A DNA stretch of 21,127 nucleotides, taken from contig JASHVT010000086.1 in the NCBI GenBank assembly GCA_030039515.1, forward strand, positions 1 to 21,127. The letters run 5' to 3'. Under the pieces are notes generated by a model that saw only the letters and a list, made by a program, of their open reading frames with translations, was not told the origin of the DNA and did no database searches. This document shows, one piece after another, positions 1 to 6,937 of this stretch. Positions within the stretch are counted from its first letter, which is position 1, and every line of letters begins with the position of its first letter. The stretch is from Nitrososphaerales archaeon (GTDB taxonomy: Archaea > Thermoproteota > Nitrososphaeria > Nitrososphaerales > Gagatemarchaeaceae). A program made the position numbers and the translations under genes.

Positions 1-777
1 CGGGTCTATCGAGACGTGGCTGACCACCAGGACGGCTATCCCGAACTCGACGCACAGCCGCTGGGCGTGGGAGAGGATCATGGCCAGCCCTGCGCTCCTC
101 GCAGGGAGGTCCTGCGTGCTAGGGAAGGAGGACTTCATAGGGGCGGATATCGAGTCGTAGATGAGGAGCTTGGCGCCGGACTCCCTTATCGCCTGCCTAA
201 GGACCGAGTCGTACGTGGGCGCCTGTCTGAGCCTCAGCTCGACCCTCCCCCCGCTGGAGACCTCCTTCGATGCGTCGACGCCGTGGAGCCCGAGCAGGTC
301 CACCACCTCGGGTGTCTGCAACACCAGCACAGATGCGTCCTTCGAAGGCACCTGCACCTCGAACGAGGGGCAAAGGATGTCGGCGATGGGGCCCATGTGC
401 CCGTCGTTGTAGGACACGCCCAACTTGTCCATGGCTGAGCTCACAGCCGTGATTATCTCGCTCCTGGTGGCGCCCCGCTTCCTCCCAGACGGCCTTGCGA
501 CCCTTTCGAGCTTCAGCTCGGACGTGGCGATCTCCTTCCCGAACCTCTTGTCCATTCCCGCCTTCCTGTAGGGCAGGAGGTAGCTCGAGTAGGACTGCTC
601 CGTGTCGAGCACTATGGCGCTGGCTCCTCCTGACGCGCAGGAGCAAGCTGCCTGGTAGGCGAAGATGCTCTTTCCGAGCGCCTTCTCTCCGAAGACCTGC
701 GTTATGGTGCCGGTTGCAAGGCCCCCGTCGAGAAGGTCGTCTACCGCCTTGCAGCCCGTCGCCAGCCGTTCCATCAT
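1..777 (-). CDS. RadB/RadA-like RecA-superfamily ATPase (C-terminus outside window)
   Basis: This frame is open from the ATG at 777 to the window edge, giving 259 visible residues; the 3' part is missing. It begins with a RadB-like segment (CKAVDDLLDGG, then TGTITQVFGEKALGKS), with a Walker A at residues 30-37 and the lysine at 36. A conserved VLDTE follows at about 56-60, and a Walker B-like LLIYDSISA with the acidic residue at 208. The final strand (IAVLVVSHVSIDP) resembles the RecA/RadA core strand before the motif that ends in Asn-Gln. RadB/RadA proteins bind DNA and ATP in recombinational repair. Two things are odd. The fourth Walker A position is Ala rather than the usual Gly, and about 170 residues separate Walker A from Walker B, roughly 90 more than I expect for RadB. 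The start overlaps the upstream stop as ATGA, so it is the second gene of an operon with the HerA-like gene at 774-1979. KaiC-like ATPase is the main alternative. Confidence 0.8.
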   Translation of the reverse strand, partial: MMERLATGCKAVDDLLDGGLATGTITQVFGEKALGKSIFAYQAACSCASGGASAIVLDTEQSYSSYLLPYRKAGMDKRFGKEIATSELKLERVARPSGRKRGATRSEIITAVSSAMDKLGVSYNDGHMGPIADILCPSFEVQVPSKDASVLVLQTPEVVDLLGLHGVDASKEVSSGGRVELRLRQAPTYDSVLRQAIRESGAKLLIYDSISAPMKSSFPSTQDLPARSAGLAMILSHAQRLCVEFGIAVLVVSHVSIDP

Positions 778-1979
778 CCCGTCAACTCCGAGAGGAGCTT
801 CCGCCCCCTGTCCGAAAGCGAATATGAGAAGACCATGGGTCCAGAACCAGGGTCCTTCAGCACGGTCGCCAGGAGGTCCCGCGAGAGCAGGGCGGCGATC
901 TCCGAGTCGACGTCGGACTGCAGGAACTGGGGAGAGAGGTACTGGACCAGCGACTCCCTCGTGGACAACGGGAAGGAGTCGACCGCCTCGAGGATCATTG
1001 AAGTGAGCCGCGGCGACGCGCTCGGCGCCGCCTTCGCGGGGGCGAGGCGGCAGGTCTTGGAGTCGATCCTCCTAGGCACGAACGGCTTCCTGAGGCGCGA
1101 CCGGGCGTCCTCGAGCACCAGCGTGCCGGACAGCACGGCGTCGTCCCCCCTTCGGTGCCATGCGTCGCTTGAGTAGATCTGGACGGCAGAGGCTTCCAGT
1201 ATCCGGGGGTCGATGGCCTGGCTCTGGTCCGAGGACATGCCGATGGACCTCAGTCCGAGGAGATGGGAGAGGAGCCTCCCTGAGTGCGCGGGCCGGGGGT
1301 GCCACTTGAAGAGCCTGGAAGCGTCCGCCAGGAGGAGCGGCGCCTCTCCGCCCCTAGAATGGAAGACGGCGAGGAGCTTCGCCGTCAGCAGGCAGGCGGC
1401 CAGCTCTCCAGCCTGAGGATACGGCGCGCCGTGGAAGTCGACCAACGCGTTCCCCTCGGCCAGGCGAGACGCCTGGAGGTCGTCGACCGCGTCGAAGAGC
1501 TTGAGCGACCCGATCCTCCCCTTCACGCCCTCCACGAACGCGGCCCTGAACCCGCAGGCGCCGCCTAAGGCGTCGTACACGGCCGGGGGGCTCGCCATCC
1601 CGCCCTCCGCCGCGAGCGACTGCATCGCCGAGTTCATGGCCGCCTCCTCCAACGAGGTCAGGTCGAGCGCCGTCGCGTAGGCAGCGGCAGCCAGCTGGGA
1701 GTGCCAGTGCTCCGGCGCCTCGAGCCTGAGCGCGTCGTAGAGGAACGAGCGATAGTCGAAGGTGTCGAAGTAGCCCGAGAAGCCCTTCGAAATCCCTCCA
1801 TTCATGTCGAATACTATGGGCCGCAGGCCGCTCTCCTTGGCCGCCACGGCGAGCAGCGCGAGCGTCTCGTGCGAGCGCGAGCCCAGCGCCAGGACCCTGC
1901 ATCCCTGGACCCCCAGGTCGAGGAACGCCCTTCCCCCTCCCACTTCGTGGCCGAGCCAAATCCGGCCAGACTCTGACAT
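774..1979 (-). CDS. Degenerate HerA/VirB4-like ATPase-fold protein with C-terminal winged helix
   Basis: A 401-residue protein starting at an ATG with a TATA-like CTTTAGG about 25 nt upstream. Its layout follows the HerA/VirB4 P-loop fold. There is a strand and loop at 28-40, a VFDMNGG strand at 56-62 (where HerA has a VIFD-type segment), and a helical region at about 108-170. A GNALVDFHG strand lies at 176-184, and a Walker B-like PLLLADASRLF at 214-224. However, the loop at 31-40 (ALGSRSHETL) lacks the GK[ST] P-loop, and the Walker B strand reads D219-A220-S where HerA has DEA. So ATP binding and hydrolysis are probably lost. Residues 325-401 look like a winged helix ending SDRGRKLLSELTG. 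The ATGA overlap with the RadB-like gene suggests a complex in DNA repair; that partnership is inference. I recognise the fold, not a named family. Confidence 0.72.
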   Translation of the reverse strand: MSESGRIWLGHEVGGGRAFLDLGVQGCRVLALGSRSHETLALLAVAAKESGLRPIVFDMNGGISKGFSGYFDTFDYRSFLYDALRLEAPEHWHSQLAAAAYATALDLTSLEEAAMNSAMQSLAAEGGMASPPAVYDALGGACGFRAAFVEGVKGRIGSLKLFDAVDDLQASRLAEGNALVDFHGAPYPQAGELAACLLTAKLLAVFHSRGGEAPLLLADASRLFKWHPRPAHSGRLLSHLLGLRSIGMSSDQSQAIDPRILEASAVQIYSSDAWHRRGDDAVLSGTLVLEDARSRLRKPFVPRRIDSKTCRLAPAKAAPSASPRLTSMILEAVDSFPLSTRESLVQYLSPQFLQSDVDSEIAALLSRDLLATVLKDPGSGPMVFSYSLSDRGRKLLSELTG

Positions 1980-2000
1980 GCGCGAGATGGACGCGCCAGG

Positions 2001-2007
2001 CCTAAAG
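2001..2007 (-). promoter_or_regulatory. TATA-like element for the HerA-like/RadB-like operon
   Basis: On the minus strand this reads CTTTAGG and is centred about 25 nt upstream of the ATG at 1979, the spacing expected for a leaderless archaeal transcript. No ribosome binding site is needed on this model. Confidence 0.4.
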
Positions 2008-2026
2008 GTGGTTGCTCACTTGAAGT

Positions 2027-2043
2027 CCTGACCTGAGGTCAGG
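2027..2043. repeat. Perfect 8-bp-arm palindrome CCTGACCTGAGGTCAGG
   Basis: The arms CCTGACCT and AGGTCAGG are separated by a single G. The palindrome lies just after the stop of the LLM oxidoreductase (2047) and about 20 nt upstream of the TATA-like element of the HerA-like gene. It could be an operator or a small terminator hairpin. A 15-nt near-copy (13 of 15 positions) occurs at 5685-5699, also just upstream of a TATA box. Confidence 0.45.
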
Positions 2044-2046
2044 GAG

Positions 2047-2982
2047 TCAGACCTTCTCTCTCAGCGTGTCGCGCAGCAGCACCGTCATGTCTGTGTTCTC
2101 CGGGACCAGCGTCTGGAAGTACAGGCCGGTTATCCCTAGGTCCCTCCTCGACCGGACCTGGGCTACGAAGTCGTCGACCGTCCCGCAGGGCGCGTTCCTC
2201 TTCTTGAGGCGGGCGACCGTCTCTCCCGGGGACGAGCTCGAGCCCAGCTTTCGTGCCTGCAGGGCCGCGTTCGCGTCGAGCTCCGACGCGTTCCTTCCGA
2301 TGAGGTAAGGACCGGTTTCTGAGACCTTGACCGCTCTCCCTTTGGATGACGACCTGAAGCCCTTCATCATCCTCTCCATGTCCTCCTTGGGAGAGACGAA
2401 TACGTTCCACTCGTCGGCCAGTCTGCCTGCAAGGCGGACGAGCGAGGGGGCCTTCGCTCCGACTATGACGTTCATCTTTCCATGCGGACGGGGCAGGCAG
2501 TCGGCGTGCGCGGAGAAGAACTTCCCGTCGTAGTCCGCCCTCCCCTCTCTCACCAGAGAAGTCACGATGTCGAGGGCCTCCGTGAACTCGCCGAGCCTCT
2601 GCGAGAACTTCGGGAATGGATAGCCAAACGCCTTGTACTCGGCCTCGTACCACCCGGCGCCCACCGCCAGCTGGAGCCTCCCACTGGAGAACGAGTGGAG
2701 CGTGCAGGCCATCTTCGCCAGGAGGGCAGGGTTCCTGAAGCCTACCGGGCTCACCATGGGCCCGAACTTCAGCCTGCTCGTGGAGGCAGCTATCGCGCCT
2801 AGGCTGGTCCAGCACTCAGGAGACGCGATCCCCCTGCGGTCGTCGGTCGGGAGGAGGTGGTCGGACCTGAAGAGGAAGCCGAACCCCAGCTGCTCGGCGA
2901 GGCTGGCGGACGCCACGAGGTCGGACATCTCCATGCCAAGCTGAGGCTCGAGCATGATGCCGCACTCGTCGAGGAGGGTCAA
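2047..2982 (-). CDS. LLM-class (probably F420-dependent) oxidoreductase
   Basis: This is a luciferase-like TIM-barrel protein of 311 residues from the TTG at 2982, or 302 from the ATG at 2955. The N-terminal strand ECGIMLEPQLGM, the FLFRSDHLLP segment, FGPMVSPVGFRNPALLAKM and AVGAGWYEAEYKAFGYPFP are typical of the LLM family, which uses F420 or flavin for hydride transfer. The substrate cannot be read from sequence. I prefer the TTG start for two reasons. The strand GIMLEP is the first barrel strand and normally needs a few residues before it. A CTTAATC TATA-like element also sits 28 nt upstream of that codon. The open frame continues further upstream, but that extension is antisense to a membrane protein gene and is not protein-like. 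The gene is divergent from that gene and stands alone. Confidence 0.85.
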   Translation of the reverse strand: MTLLDECGIMLEPQLGMEMSDLVASASLAEQLGFGFLFRSDHLLPTDDRRGIASPECWTSLGAIAASTSRLKFGPMVSPVGFRNPALLAKMACTLHSFSSGRLQLAVGAGWYEAEYKAFGYPFPKFSQRLGEFTEALDIVTSLVREGRADYDGKFFSAHADCLPRPHGKMNVIVGAKAPSLVRLAGRLADEWNVFVSPKEDMERMMKGFRSSSKGRAVKVSETGPYLIGRNASELDANAALQARKLGSSSSPGETVARLKKRNAPCGTVDDFVAQVRSRRDLGITGLYFQTLVPENTDMTVLLRDTLREKV

Positions 2983-3006
2983 CCGTGGGCGGACCGGGCA
3001 CAGGTG

Positions 3007-3013
3007 GATTAAG
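3007..3013 (-). promoter_or_regulatory. TATA-like element for the LLM oxidoreductase gene
   Basis: The minus strand reads CTTAATC, centred about 28 nt upstream of the TTG at 2982. It supports the TTG as a leaderless start rather than the ATG at 2955. Confidence 0.4.
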
Positions 3014-3053
3014 GGTTCTGCCTGTCGGCCTTTCTGCCGAAGCGCTCGCAAGG

Positions 3054-3063
3054 ATAAATATCG
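3054..3063 (+). promoter_or_regulatory. TATA box for the small membrane protein gene
   Basis: The A/T-rich stretch ATAAATATCG lies about 31 nt upstream of the TTG at 3089. It is the strongest A/T patch in the divergent gap and points towards the plus-strand gene. Confidence 0.45.
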
Positions 3064-3088
3064 TCGGCCGGGACGCCAACGCCGTCCC

Positions 3089-3310
3089 TTGGACAACTGG
3101 CCGATTCTGGGCATAATACTCATCCTGGTGGGGGTAGTGATCCTGGCGGTCCTTTCCGGCTTCATCGTGACGATCGTGGTGGAGCTCCTGAAGCTCGTGG
3201 CCGTCTTCGCGGGGATCGTCCTCATCGCCATAGGCGTGGGCATGATACTCGGAAGGAGATGGTGGTGGGGGCGGAGGGCGAGGTGGGGACCGCCTCCTGC
3301 GAGCACCTAG
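3089..3310 (+). CDS. Small two-helix membrane protein
   Basis: This predicted protein of 73 residues starts at TTG. Residues about 5-28 (ILGIILILVGVVILAVLSG and following) and 35-55 (LVAVFAGIVLIAIGVGMIL) form two hydrophobic helices. They are followed by a short, strongly basic and Trp-rich tail (GRRWWWGRRARW) that should face the cytoplasm. The reading frame is open upstream to 2954, but that extension is charged, has no sensible character and lies antisense to the LLM gene. The TATA-like ATAAATATCG supports the TTG start. The function is unknown. It lies 42 bases upstream of the ABC transporter ATPase gene, which has its own promoter, so joint function is only possible. Confidence 0.7.
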   Translation: MDNWPILGIILILVGVVILAVLSGFIVTIVVELLKLVAVFAGIVLIAIGVGMILGRRWWWGRRARWGPPPAST

Positions 3311-3320
3311 ACGCGGACTC

Positions 3321-3330
3321 GATAAATAGG
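3321..3330 (+). promoter_or_regulatory. TATA box for the ABC transporter operon
   Basis: GATAAATAGG lies with its centre 28 nt upstream of the TTG start at 3353. This agrees with leaderless transcription of the ATPase-permease pair. Confidence 0.55.
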
Positions 3331-3352
3331 CACAAGGCAGGCGACTCCCTCG

Positions 3353-4276
3353 TTGTCCGCGATCGAGGTCGAGGGCCTGAAGAAGAGCTACGGCCAGCTG
3401 CGGGCAGTGGACGGCATCTCCTTCAGCGTGAAGGTGGGCGAGGTCTTCTCGCTTCTCGGGCCGAACGGCGCCGGTAAGACGACCACCATCGAGATCCTTG
3501 AAGGGCTCAGGGACAAGAACGAAGGCAAGGTGACCGTGCTGCAGATGGACCCCTGGTCGAAGGGCTACGAGCTGCACAAGAGGATAGGAGTCATCCCTCA
3601 AGGGTTCAAGTTCCTCGACTACCCTACCCCAAGGGAGGCCATCAGCTACTACGCCACGCTGTTCGGAGTGAAGGTGGACCCTGACGAGATGCTGAGGAGG
3701 GTGATACTCGAGGAGGCCGCCAACACCTACTTCCTGCACCTTTCGGGCGGGCAGAAGCAGAAGCTCGGGATGGCGCTGTCGCTCGTGAACGACCCCGAGC
3801 TCGTCTTCCTGGACGAGCCGACGACGGGGCTGGACCCACAGGCGCGGCGCGCCGTGTGGGAAGTGATCAGGAAGCTGAAGGGCGAAGGGAGGAGCGTGAT
3901 GCTTACGACGCACTACCTCGAGGAGGCCGAAGAGCTGGCTGACAAGGTCGCGATAATGGACCACGGGAAGATAGTGGCGTCAGGGACGACCTCGGAGATA
4001 GTGGCGTCCCATGGCTCAGGGCAGAGAATGACAGTGAAGGCCGGGGAACCGCTCCACGAATACCTCGTGAAGAGCACGAAGCTGGAGGTCGGGTACGACG
4101 GCCGCGAAGAGGTGACCATCCGCCTTAGAGACAAGGACGACGCGCTGACCGCGCTGCGGGCCATCGAGGAGTCTGGGTGCGAGTGGGGAGACCTGGCCGT
4201 GAGGAGGGACAGCCTCGAGGACGTCTTCCTCCGCCTCGTAGGTCCAGGCGTGGCCGGCGAGGAGGAGGCGAGCTGA
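3353..4276 (+). CDS. ABC transporter ATP-binding protein (ABC-2 exporter type)
   Basis: A 307-residue ATPase starting at TTG and read as MSAIEVEGLKKSYG. It has all nucleotide-binding motifs: Walker A GPNGAGKT at 36-43, Q-loop Gln at 83, signature LSGGQKQK at 130-137, Walker B VFLDE at 151-155 with D-loop GLDP, and the H-loop His at 187 (TTHYLEEA). The order and the C-terminal accessory region (about 220-307) match the CcmA/DRR-A group that powers ABC-2 permeases. These export drugs, lipids or polysaccharide, or act in cell-envelope stress. The stop overlaps the permease start by one base (TGATG), so the two are co-translated. The substrate cannot be inferred. The protein is cytoplasmic and docks on the permease. 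Confidence 0.95.
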   Translation: MSAIEVEGLKKSYGQLRAVDGISFSVKVGEVFSLLGPNGAGKTTTIEILEGLRDKNEGKVTVLQMDPWSKGYELHKRIGVIPQGFKFLDYPTPREAISYYATLFGVKVDPDEMLRRVILEEAANTYFLHLSGGQKQKLGMALSLVNDPELVFLDEPTTGLDPQARRAVWEVIRKLKGEGRSVMLTTHYLEEAEELADKVAIMDHGKIVASGTTSEIVASHGSGQRMTVKAGEPLHEYLVKSTKLEVGYDGREEVTIRLRDKDDALTALRAIEESGCEWGDLAVRRDSLEDVFLRLVGPGVAGEEEAS

Positions 4277-5364
4277 TGTTCAGCTTCAAGCGGGTGGTCG
4301 CGGACCTGAAGGTCTTCGGGAAGGCGAGCATCAGGAGCAAGGAGGGGTTCTTCTTCACACTCGTGTTCCCGATAATACTCATCCTGCTCTTCGGGGCGAT
4401 CTTCTCCGGCGGGAGCTCCGGGCCGACGACCGTCTACGTCCAGAACCTCGACAACGGCCCTATCAGCGCGGCGTTCATCTCCGCGCTCAACGGCACGACC
4501 GCCATAACGCTGGTGCAAGCCCCGGCCAACCAGAACTTCACGCAATACCTCTCCTCGCACTCGTCGACGGACGGCATAGTGATCCCGGCGAACTTCTCAT
4601 ACGACTACGAGCACTCGCAGAGCGTGAACGTCACGGTCTACGGGAACCCGGCATCCACGACCAGCGCCGTGGTGTACGGGATAACCAGCGAGATAGTCAA
4701 CTCGTTCAACCTCAGAGGCGCAAGCGCGACGATAGGGGTGGCCCAGCAGGTCGCCGTTTCCAGCTCGTACAAGTACATCGACTTCCTCGTCCCAGGGCTC
4801 ATCGGCTTCGCGGCGCTCACGAGCCCCATGTTCGCCCTGGTCAACGTGAGCTCGTCTTACAAGCGGGACAAGATATTCAAGCAGCTCTCCCTGACTCCGC
4901 TCACGGAGACCGAGTGGCTGGTCTCCAAGGTGTTCTGGTACGTCTCGATGACGGCGATATCCTTCGTCCTGATGTCCCTCACAGGGATCTATCTGTTCGG
5001 CGCCCACATCGTGTTCTCCTGGGGGGTAGGCCTGTTCATCGTCATCGGACCGTTCATGTTCGTCTCGCTGGGCATGCTGGTGGGGACGGCGACGAACAGC
5101 CCTGAGTCGGCCGCGGTGGTCGGCAACCTCGTCACGTTTCCGATGATGTTCCTCTCGGGGACCTTCTTCCCCGTGTCGTCGATGCCGATCTATCTCCAGA
5201 ACGTCGCCCGCGTCCTGCCCCTCTATTACATGATAGAGGGCCTGACCAACGTGATGATCTACGACAACTACTATCCCGCGCTGCTCGACTTCCTCGTGCT
5301 TGCGGTCATAACCGCGGTCATCTTCGTGATGGCGGTCAGGCTCTTCAAGTGGCGCGAGGACTAG
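4276..5364 (+). CDS. ABC-2 type transporter permease
   Basis: A 362-residue integral membrane partner of the preceding ATPase. One helix lies near residues 25-44 (FFFTLVFPIILILLFGAIFSG). It is followed by an external domain of about 120 residues (45-165) with several N-glycosylation sequons (NGT, NFT, NFS, NVT). Five more hydrophobic helices come between about 168 and 355, and a basic tail (FKWRED) closes the protein. This is the ABC2_membrane_3-like arrangement. The frame extends upstream through the ATPase gene, but the ATG at 4276 is chosen because MFSFKRVVADLKVFGKASIRSKEG is a typical permease N-terminus and gives the TGATG coupling. The transported substrate is unknown. Confidence 0.92.
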   Translation: MFSFKRVVADLKVFGKASIRSKEGFFFTLVFPIILILLFGAIFSGGSSGPTTVYVQNLDNGPISAAFISALNGTTAITLVQAPANQNFTQYLSSHSSTDGIVIPANFSYDYEHSQSVNVTVYGNPASTTSAVVYGITSEIVNSFNLRGASATIGVAQQVAVSSSYKYIDFLVPGLIGFAALTSPMFALVNVSSSYKRDKIFKQLSLTPLTETEWLVSKVFWYVSMTAISFVLMSLTGIYLFGAHIVFSWGVGLFIVIGPFMFVSLGMLVGTATNSPESAAVVGNLVTFPMMFLSGTFFPVSSMPIYLQNVARVLPLYYMIEGLTNVMIYDNYYPALLDFLVLAVITAVIFVMAVRLFKWRED

Positions 5365-5401
5365 CCGGGGGCTCTGCCTCGCGGCCTGCCTTGGGCCACC
5401 T

Positions 5402-5410
5402 CTTATAGCG
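5402..5410 (+). promoter_or_regulatory. TATA box for the mini winged-helix gene
   Basis: CTTATAGCG is centred about 26 nt upstream of the ATG at 5431, consistent with a leaderless start. It indicates that this gene is not simply an extension of the ABC operon. Confidence 0.45.
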
Positions 5411-5430
5411 AAGGCGCGGACGCGCAGGCA

Positions 5431-5688
5431 ATGAAGAAGAGGGAGCCCATCCTGATCCACATGGAGATACTCGCCTCCCTCTGCTCATCGCCGAAGGGGC
5501 CCACCAGGCTGGCGCAGGCGTGCAACCTGAACTACGGGAGGATCGACGGCTTCACCGACGCCCTGAAGGAGAAGGGGCTGGTCACGACGAGGACGGTCGA
5601 CGGACAGGAGGTCCTCGCGATAACTGACCAGGGCTATTCGGTGTACAAAGAGTGGCTGGAGATATGGAGGAAGCTCCCGCTCGACTGA
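5431..5688 (+). CDS. Mini winged-helix DNA-binding protein (HTH_45-like)
   Basis: An 85-residue protein that is little more than one winged-helix domain. It has a first helix (ILIHMEILASLC), a helix-turn-helix at about 28-52 (PTRLAQACNLNYGRIDGFTDALKEKG), a wing strand pair (LVTTRTVDGQEVLAITDQGYSV), and a C-terminal helix that in this family often mediates dimerisation. This is the archaeal HTH_45 / PadR-ArsR-like single-domain type. It follows the ABC exporter by 66 bases, so it may regulate the exporter or the next gene; that link is inference. The stop codon overlaps a near-palindrome at 5685-5699. Confidence 0.85.
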   Translation: MKKREPILIHMEILASLCSSPKGPTRLAQACNLNYGRIDGFTDALKEKGLVTTRTVDGQEVLAITDQGYSVYKEWLEIWRKLPLD

Positions 5689-5699
5689 CTTCAGGTCAG
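5685..5699. repeat. Near-palindrome CTGACTTCAGGTCAG, possible operator
   Basis: Six of seven arm positions pair around a central C. It overlaps the stop codon of the winged-helix gene and ends 6 bases before the TATA box of the next gene. It differs at two positions from the 15-base core of the palindrome at 2027-2043, so the two may bind the same regulator. Chance similarity is possible. Confidence 0.3.
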
Positions 5700-5704
5700 C
5701 GGCG

Positions 5705-5712
5705 CTTTTATC
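5705..5712 (+). promoter_or_regulatory. TATA box for the 122-residue membrane protein gene
   Basis: CTTTTATC is centred about 27 nt upstream of the ATG at 5735, the standard leaderless spacing seen through this window. Confidence 0.5.
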
Positions 5713-5734
5713 GGGAGCCGGCCTGTGAAGCGGC

Positions 5735-6103
5735 ATGGAGGAAGGGGACCTCAGCTCGGTGGTCGAGGCGCATCAGGAGCTCGTCTCCCACATCGAGAGA
5801 GGGATGGCGAGGATAAGGGCCCTGTCGCTGCTGACGATCACCGTCGCGGCTGTCCTTGCCGTCTCGTACGCCTTCCAGCTGGCGCTGCCTTTGGACGGGG
5901 TCAGCACCGTCACCGTGAATCTCGCGAGCCCGGCCAACGAGGCGGCGGAGGTCGCGGTGCTCTTCCTTTCGCTCGTCTGGCTGTATGTGGGAGTCAGCAA
6001 CGCGCTCTTCGTCCGGAGGGTGGGTTCAAGGATCGTCGAGGCGAGGAACCGCGAGGGGGAGCTCGAGAAGAGGGTCCTTCGGGAGCCCGCTCAGGCGGGC
6101 TGA
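5735..6103 (+). CDS. Two-helix membrane protein with charged tails
   Basis: This predicted protein of 122 residues has a charged N-terminal segment (1-28) and a hydrophobic helix at about 29-51 (LSLLTITVAAVLAVSYAFQL). A short external loop precedes a second helix at about 72-93 (EVAVLFLSLVWLYVGVSNALFV). A strongly charged tail at 94-116 is probably helical and cytoplasmic. I do not recognise the family. The ATG is supported by the TATA box 27 nt upstream. The last 13 bases overlap, tail to tail, the end of the minus-strand nucleotidyltransferase gene. It follows the mini winged-helix gene by 46 bases, which makes regulation by that protein plausible but unproven. Confidence 0.75.
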   Translation: MEEGDLSSVVEAHQELVSHIERGMARIRALSLLTITVAAVLAVSYAFQLALPLDGVSTVTVNLASPANEAAEVAVLFLSLVWLYVGVSNALFVRRVGSRIVEARNREGELEKRVLREPAQAG

Positions 6104-6864
6104 GCGGGAGGGTCGTTGTTGATCATGAAGCTCAGGGGCCTTTCGCTCAGCTCTCTGTCGAGCTTCTCGAACCCGGTCAGAGTCCCGATGTCATGCCACT
6201 CCTTCTTCGTATAGTAGGCTGAGACGTTTCCGCCCCTCCTGAGCAGCTCGGGCACGAAGTCTGTCATGAGGTCCGTCTTCCTGGGCCCGGCCAGCTTGGA
6301 GACCATGGCCATCCCCGTCGGGCCTATGACCATGCATCCCGTGGCGACGCTCATGTCGAGCAGTGGCTTCTCCCTGAACGACTTCACCTTCCCGTCCTCG
6401 ACCTCGGCGGTCCCCACAGGGAGGGCGTACCCCCTGGAGAGGACGAGCGTCGCGTCCGCGCGCGTCTTCCTGTGCGTGCCGAGGAGCGCCGATATGTCCA
6501 GGTCCGCTATCACGTCCCCGTAGTAGATGAGGAGCTCCTCGCACTTCCCGATCGCCCCGTTCTGCAGGCCGTTGGCCACCGCGTTCAGGCTACCCTTCAG
6601 GTCCCTCGGGTCCTCGGAGTAGGCGAAGGCAGCCCCGAACTGCCCGCCGTCGCCGAAGAAGTTCCTGATGTCCTCCGACCTGTACCCGGTGAGCAGCGCG
6701 ACGTCCTTGATGCCGTAGTATGTCATCAGTTTGACGATGTAGACGAGGACGGGGAGCTTCTTCGGGCCTATGGGTATCATCACCTTCTGGAAATAGTCGC
6801 TCAGAGGCCTCAGCCTCTCCCCTCTCCCTCCGCACAGGATCGCTGCGCGCGTGGTCCTCTTCAC
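6091..6864 (-). CDS. Sugar-phosphate nucleotidyltransferase (nucleoside-diphosphate-sugar pyrophosphorylase)
   Basis: A 257-residue protein with a GTG start. The N-terminal AAILCGGRGERLRPLS (7-22) is the nucleotide-binding signature of the NTP_transferase family. KVMIPIG, a Tyr-Gly-Asp metal-site segment near 114-117 (IYYGDVIADLD), SFREKP near 163-168 and WHDIGT near the C-terminus also fit. Such enzymes join an NTP to a sugar-1-phosphate to make NDP-sugars for glycans, exopolysaccharide or archaeal protein glycosylation. The sugar and base are not clear; the IYYGD and ending resemble glucose-1-phosphate cytidylyl/uridylyl or mannose-1-phosphate guanylyl enzymes. It lacks the C-terminal left-handed beta-helix of the bifunctional forms. 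It has no neighbouring glycan genes. Its 3' end overlaps the convergent membrane protein gene by 13 bases. Confidence 0.9.
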   Translation of the reverse strand: MKRTTRAAILCGGRGERLRPLSDYFQKVMIPIGPKKLPVLVYIVKLMTYYGIKDVALLTGYRSEDIRNFFGDGGQFGAAFAYSEDPRDLKGSLNAVANGLQNGAIGKCEELLIYYGDVIADLDISALLGTHRKTRADATLVLSRGYALPVGTAEVEDGKVKSFREKPLLDMSVATGCMVIGPTGMAMVSKLAGPRKTDLMTDFVPELLRRGGNVSAYYTKKEWHDIGTLTGFEKLDRELSERPLSFMINNDPPAQPA

Positions 6865-6891
6865 GGAGGAGGCCGACCACCTACGTTACTT

Positions 6892-6899
6892 GAATATTG
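6892..6899 (-). promoter_or_regulatory. TATA-like element for the nucleotidyltransferase gene
   Basis: The minus strand reads AATATTCA, centred about 31 nt upstream of the GTG at 6864. It is the only strong A/T patch in this gap. Confidence 0.4.
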
Positions 6900-6937
6900 A
6901 CATTGGCCTCTTTGAGAGCGGCCCGGCCTCGTGCGCG

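Noticed and set aside
2983..3306. N-terminal extension of the LLM oxidoreductase frame
   Set aside because: The extension is antisense to the small membrane protein, has no LLM character, and lies across both divergent promoters.
2816..3964. Minus-strand open frame of 382 codons
   Set aside because: It is antisense to the ABC ATPase and the small membrane protein, and its His/Arg/Pro-rich translation has no domain. The plus-strand proteins have clear motifs.
4597..5460. Minus-strand open frame of 287 codons
   Set aside because: It is the antisense of the ABC permease, with a low-complexity charged translation. G+C-rich codon use produces such frames throughout the window.
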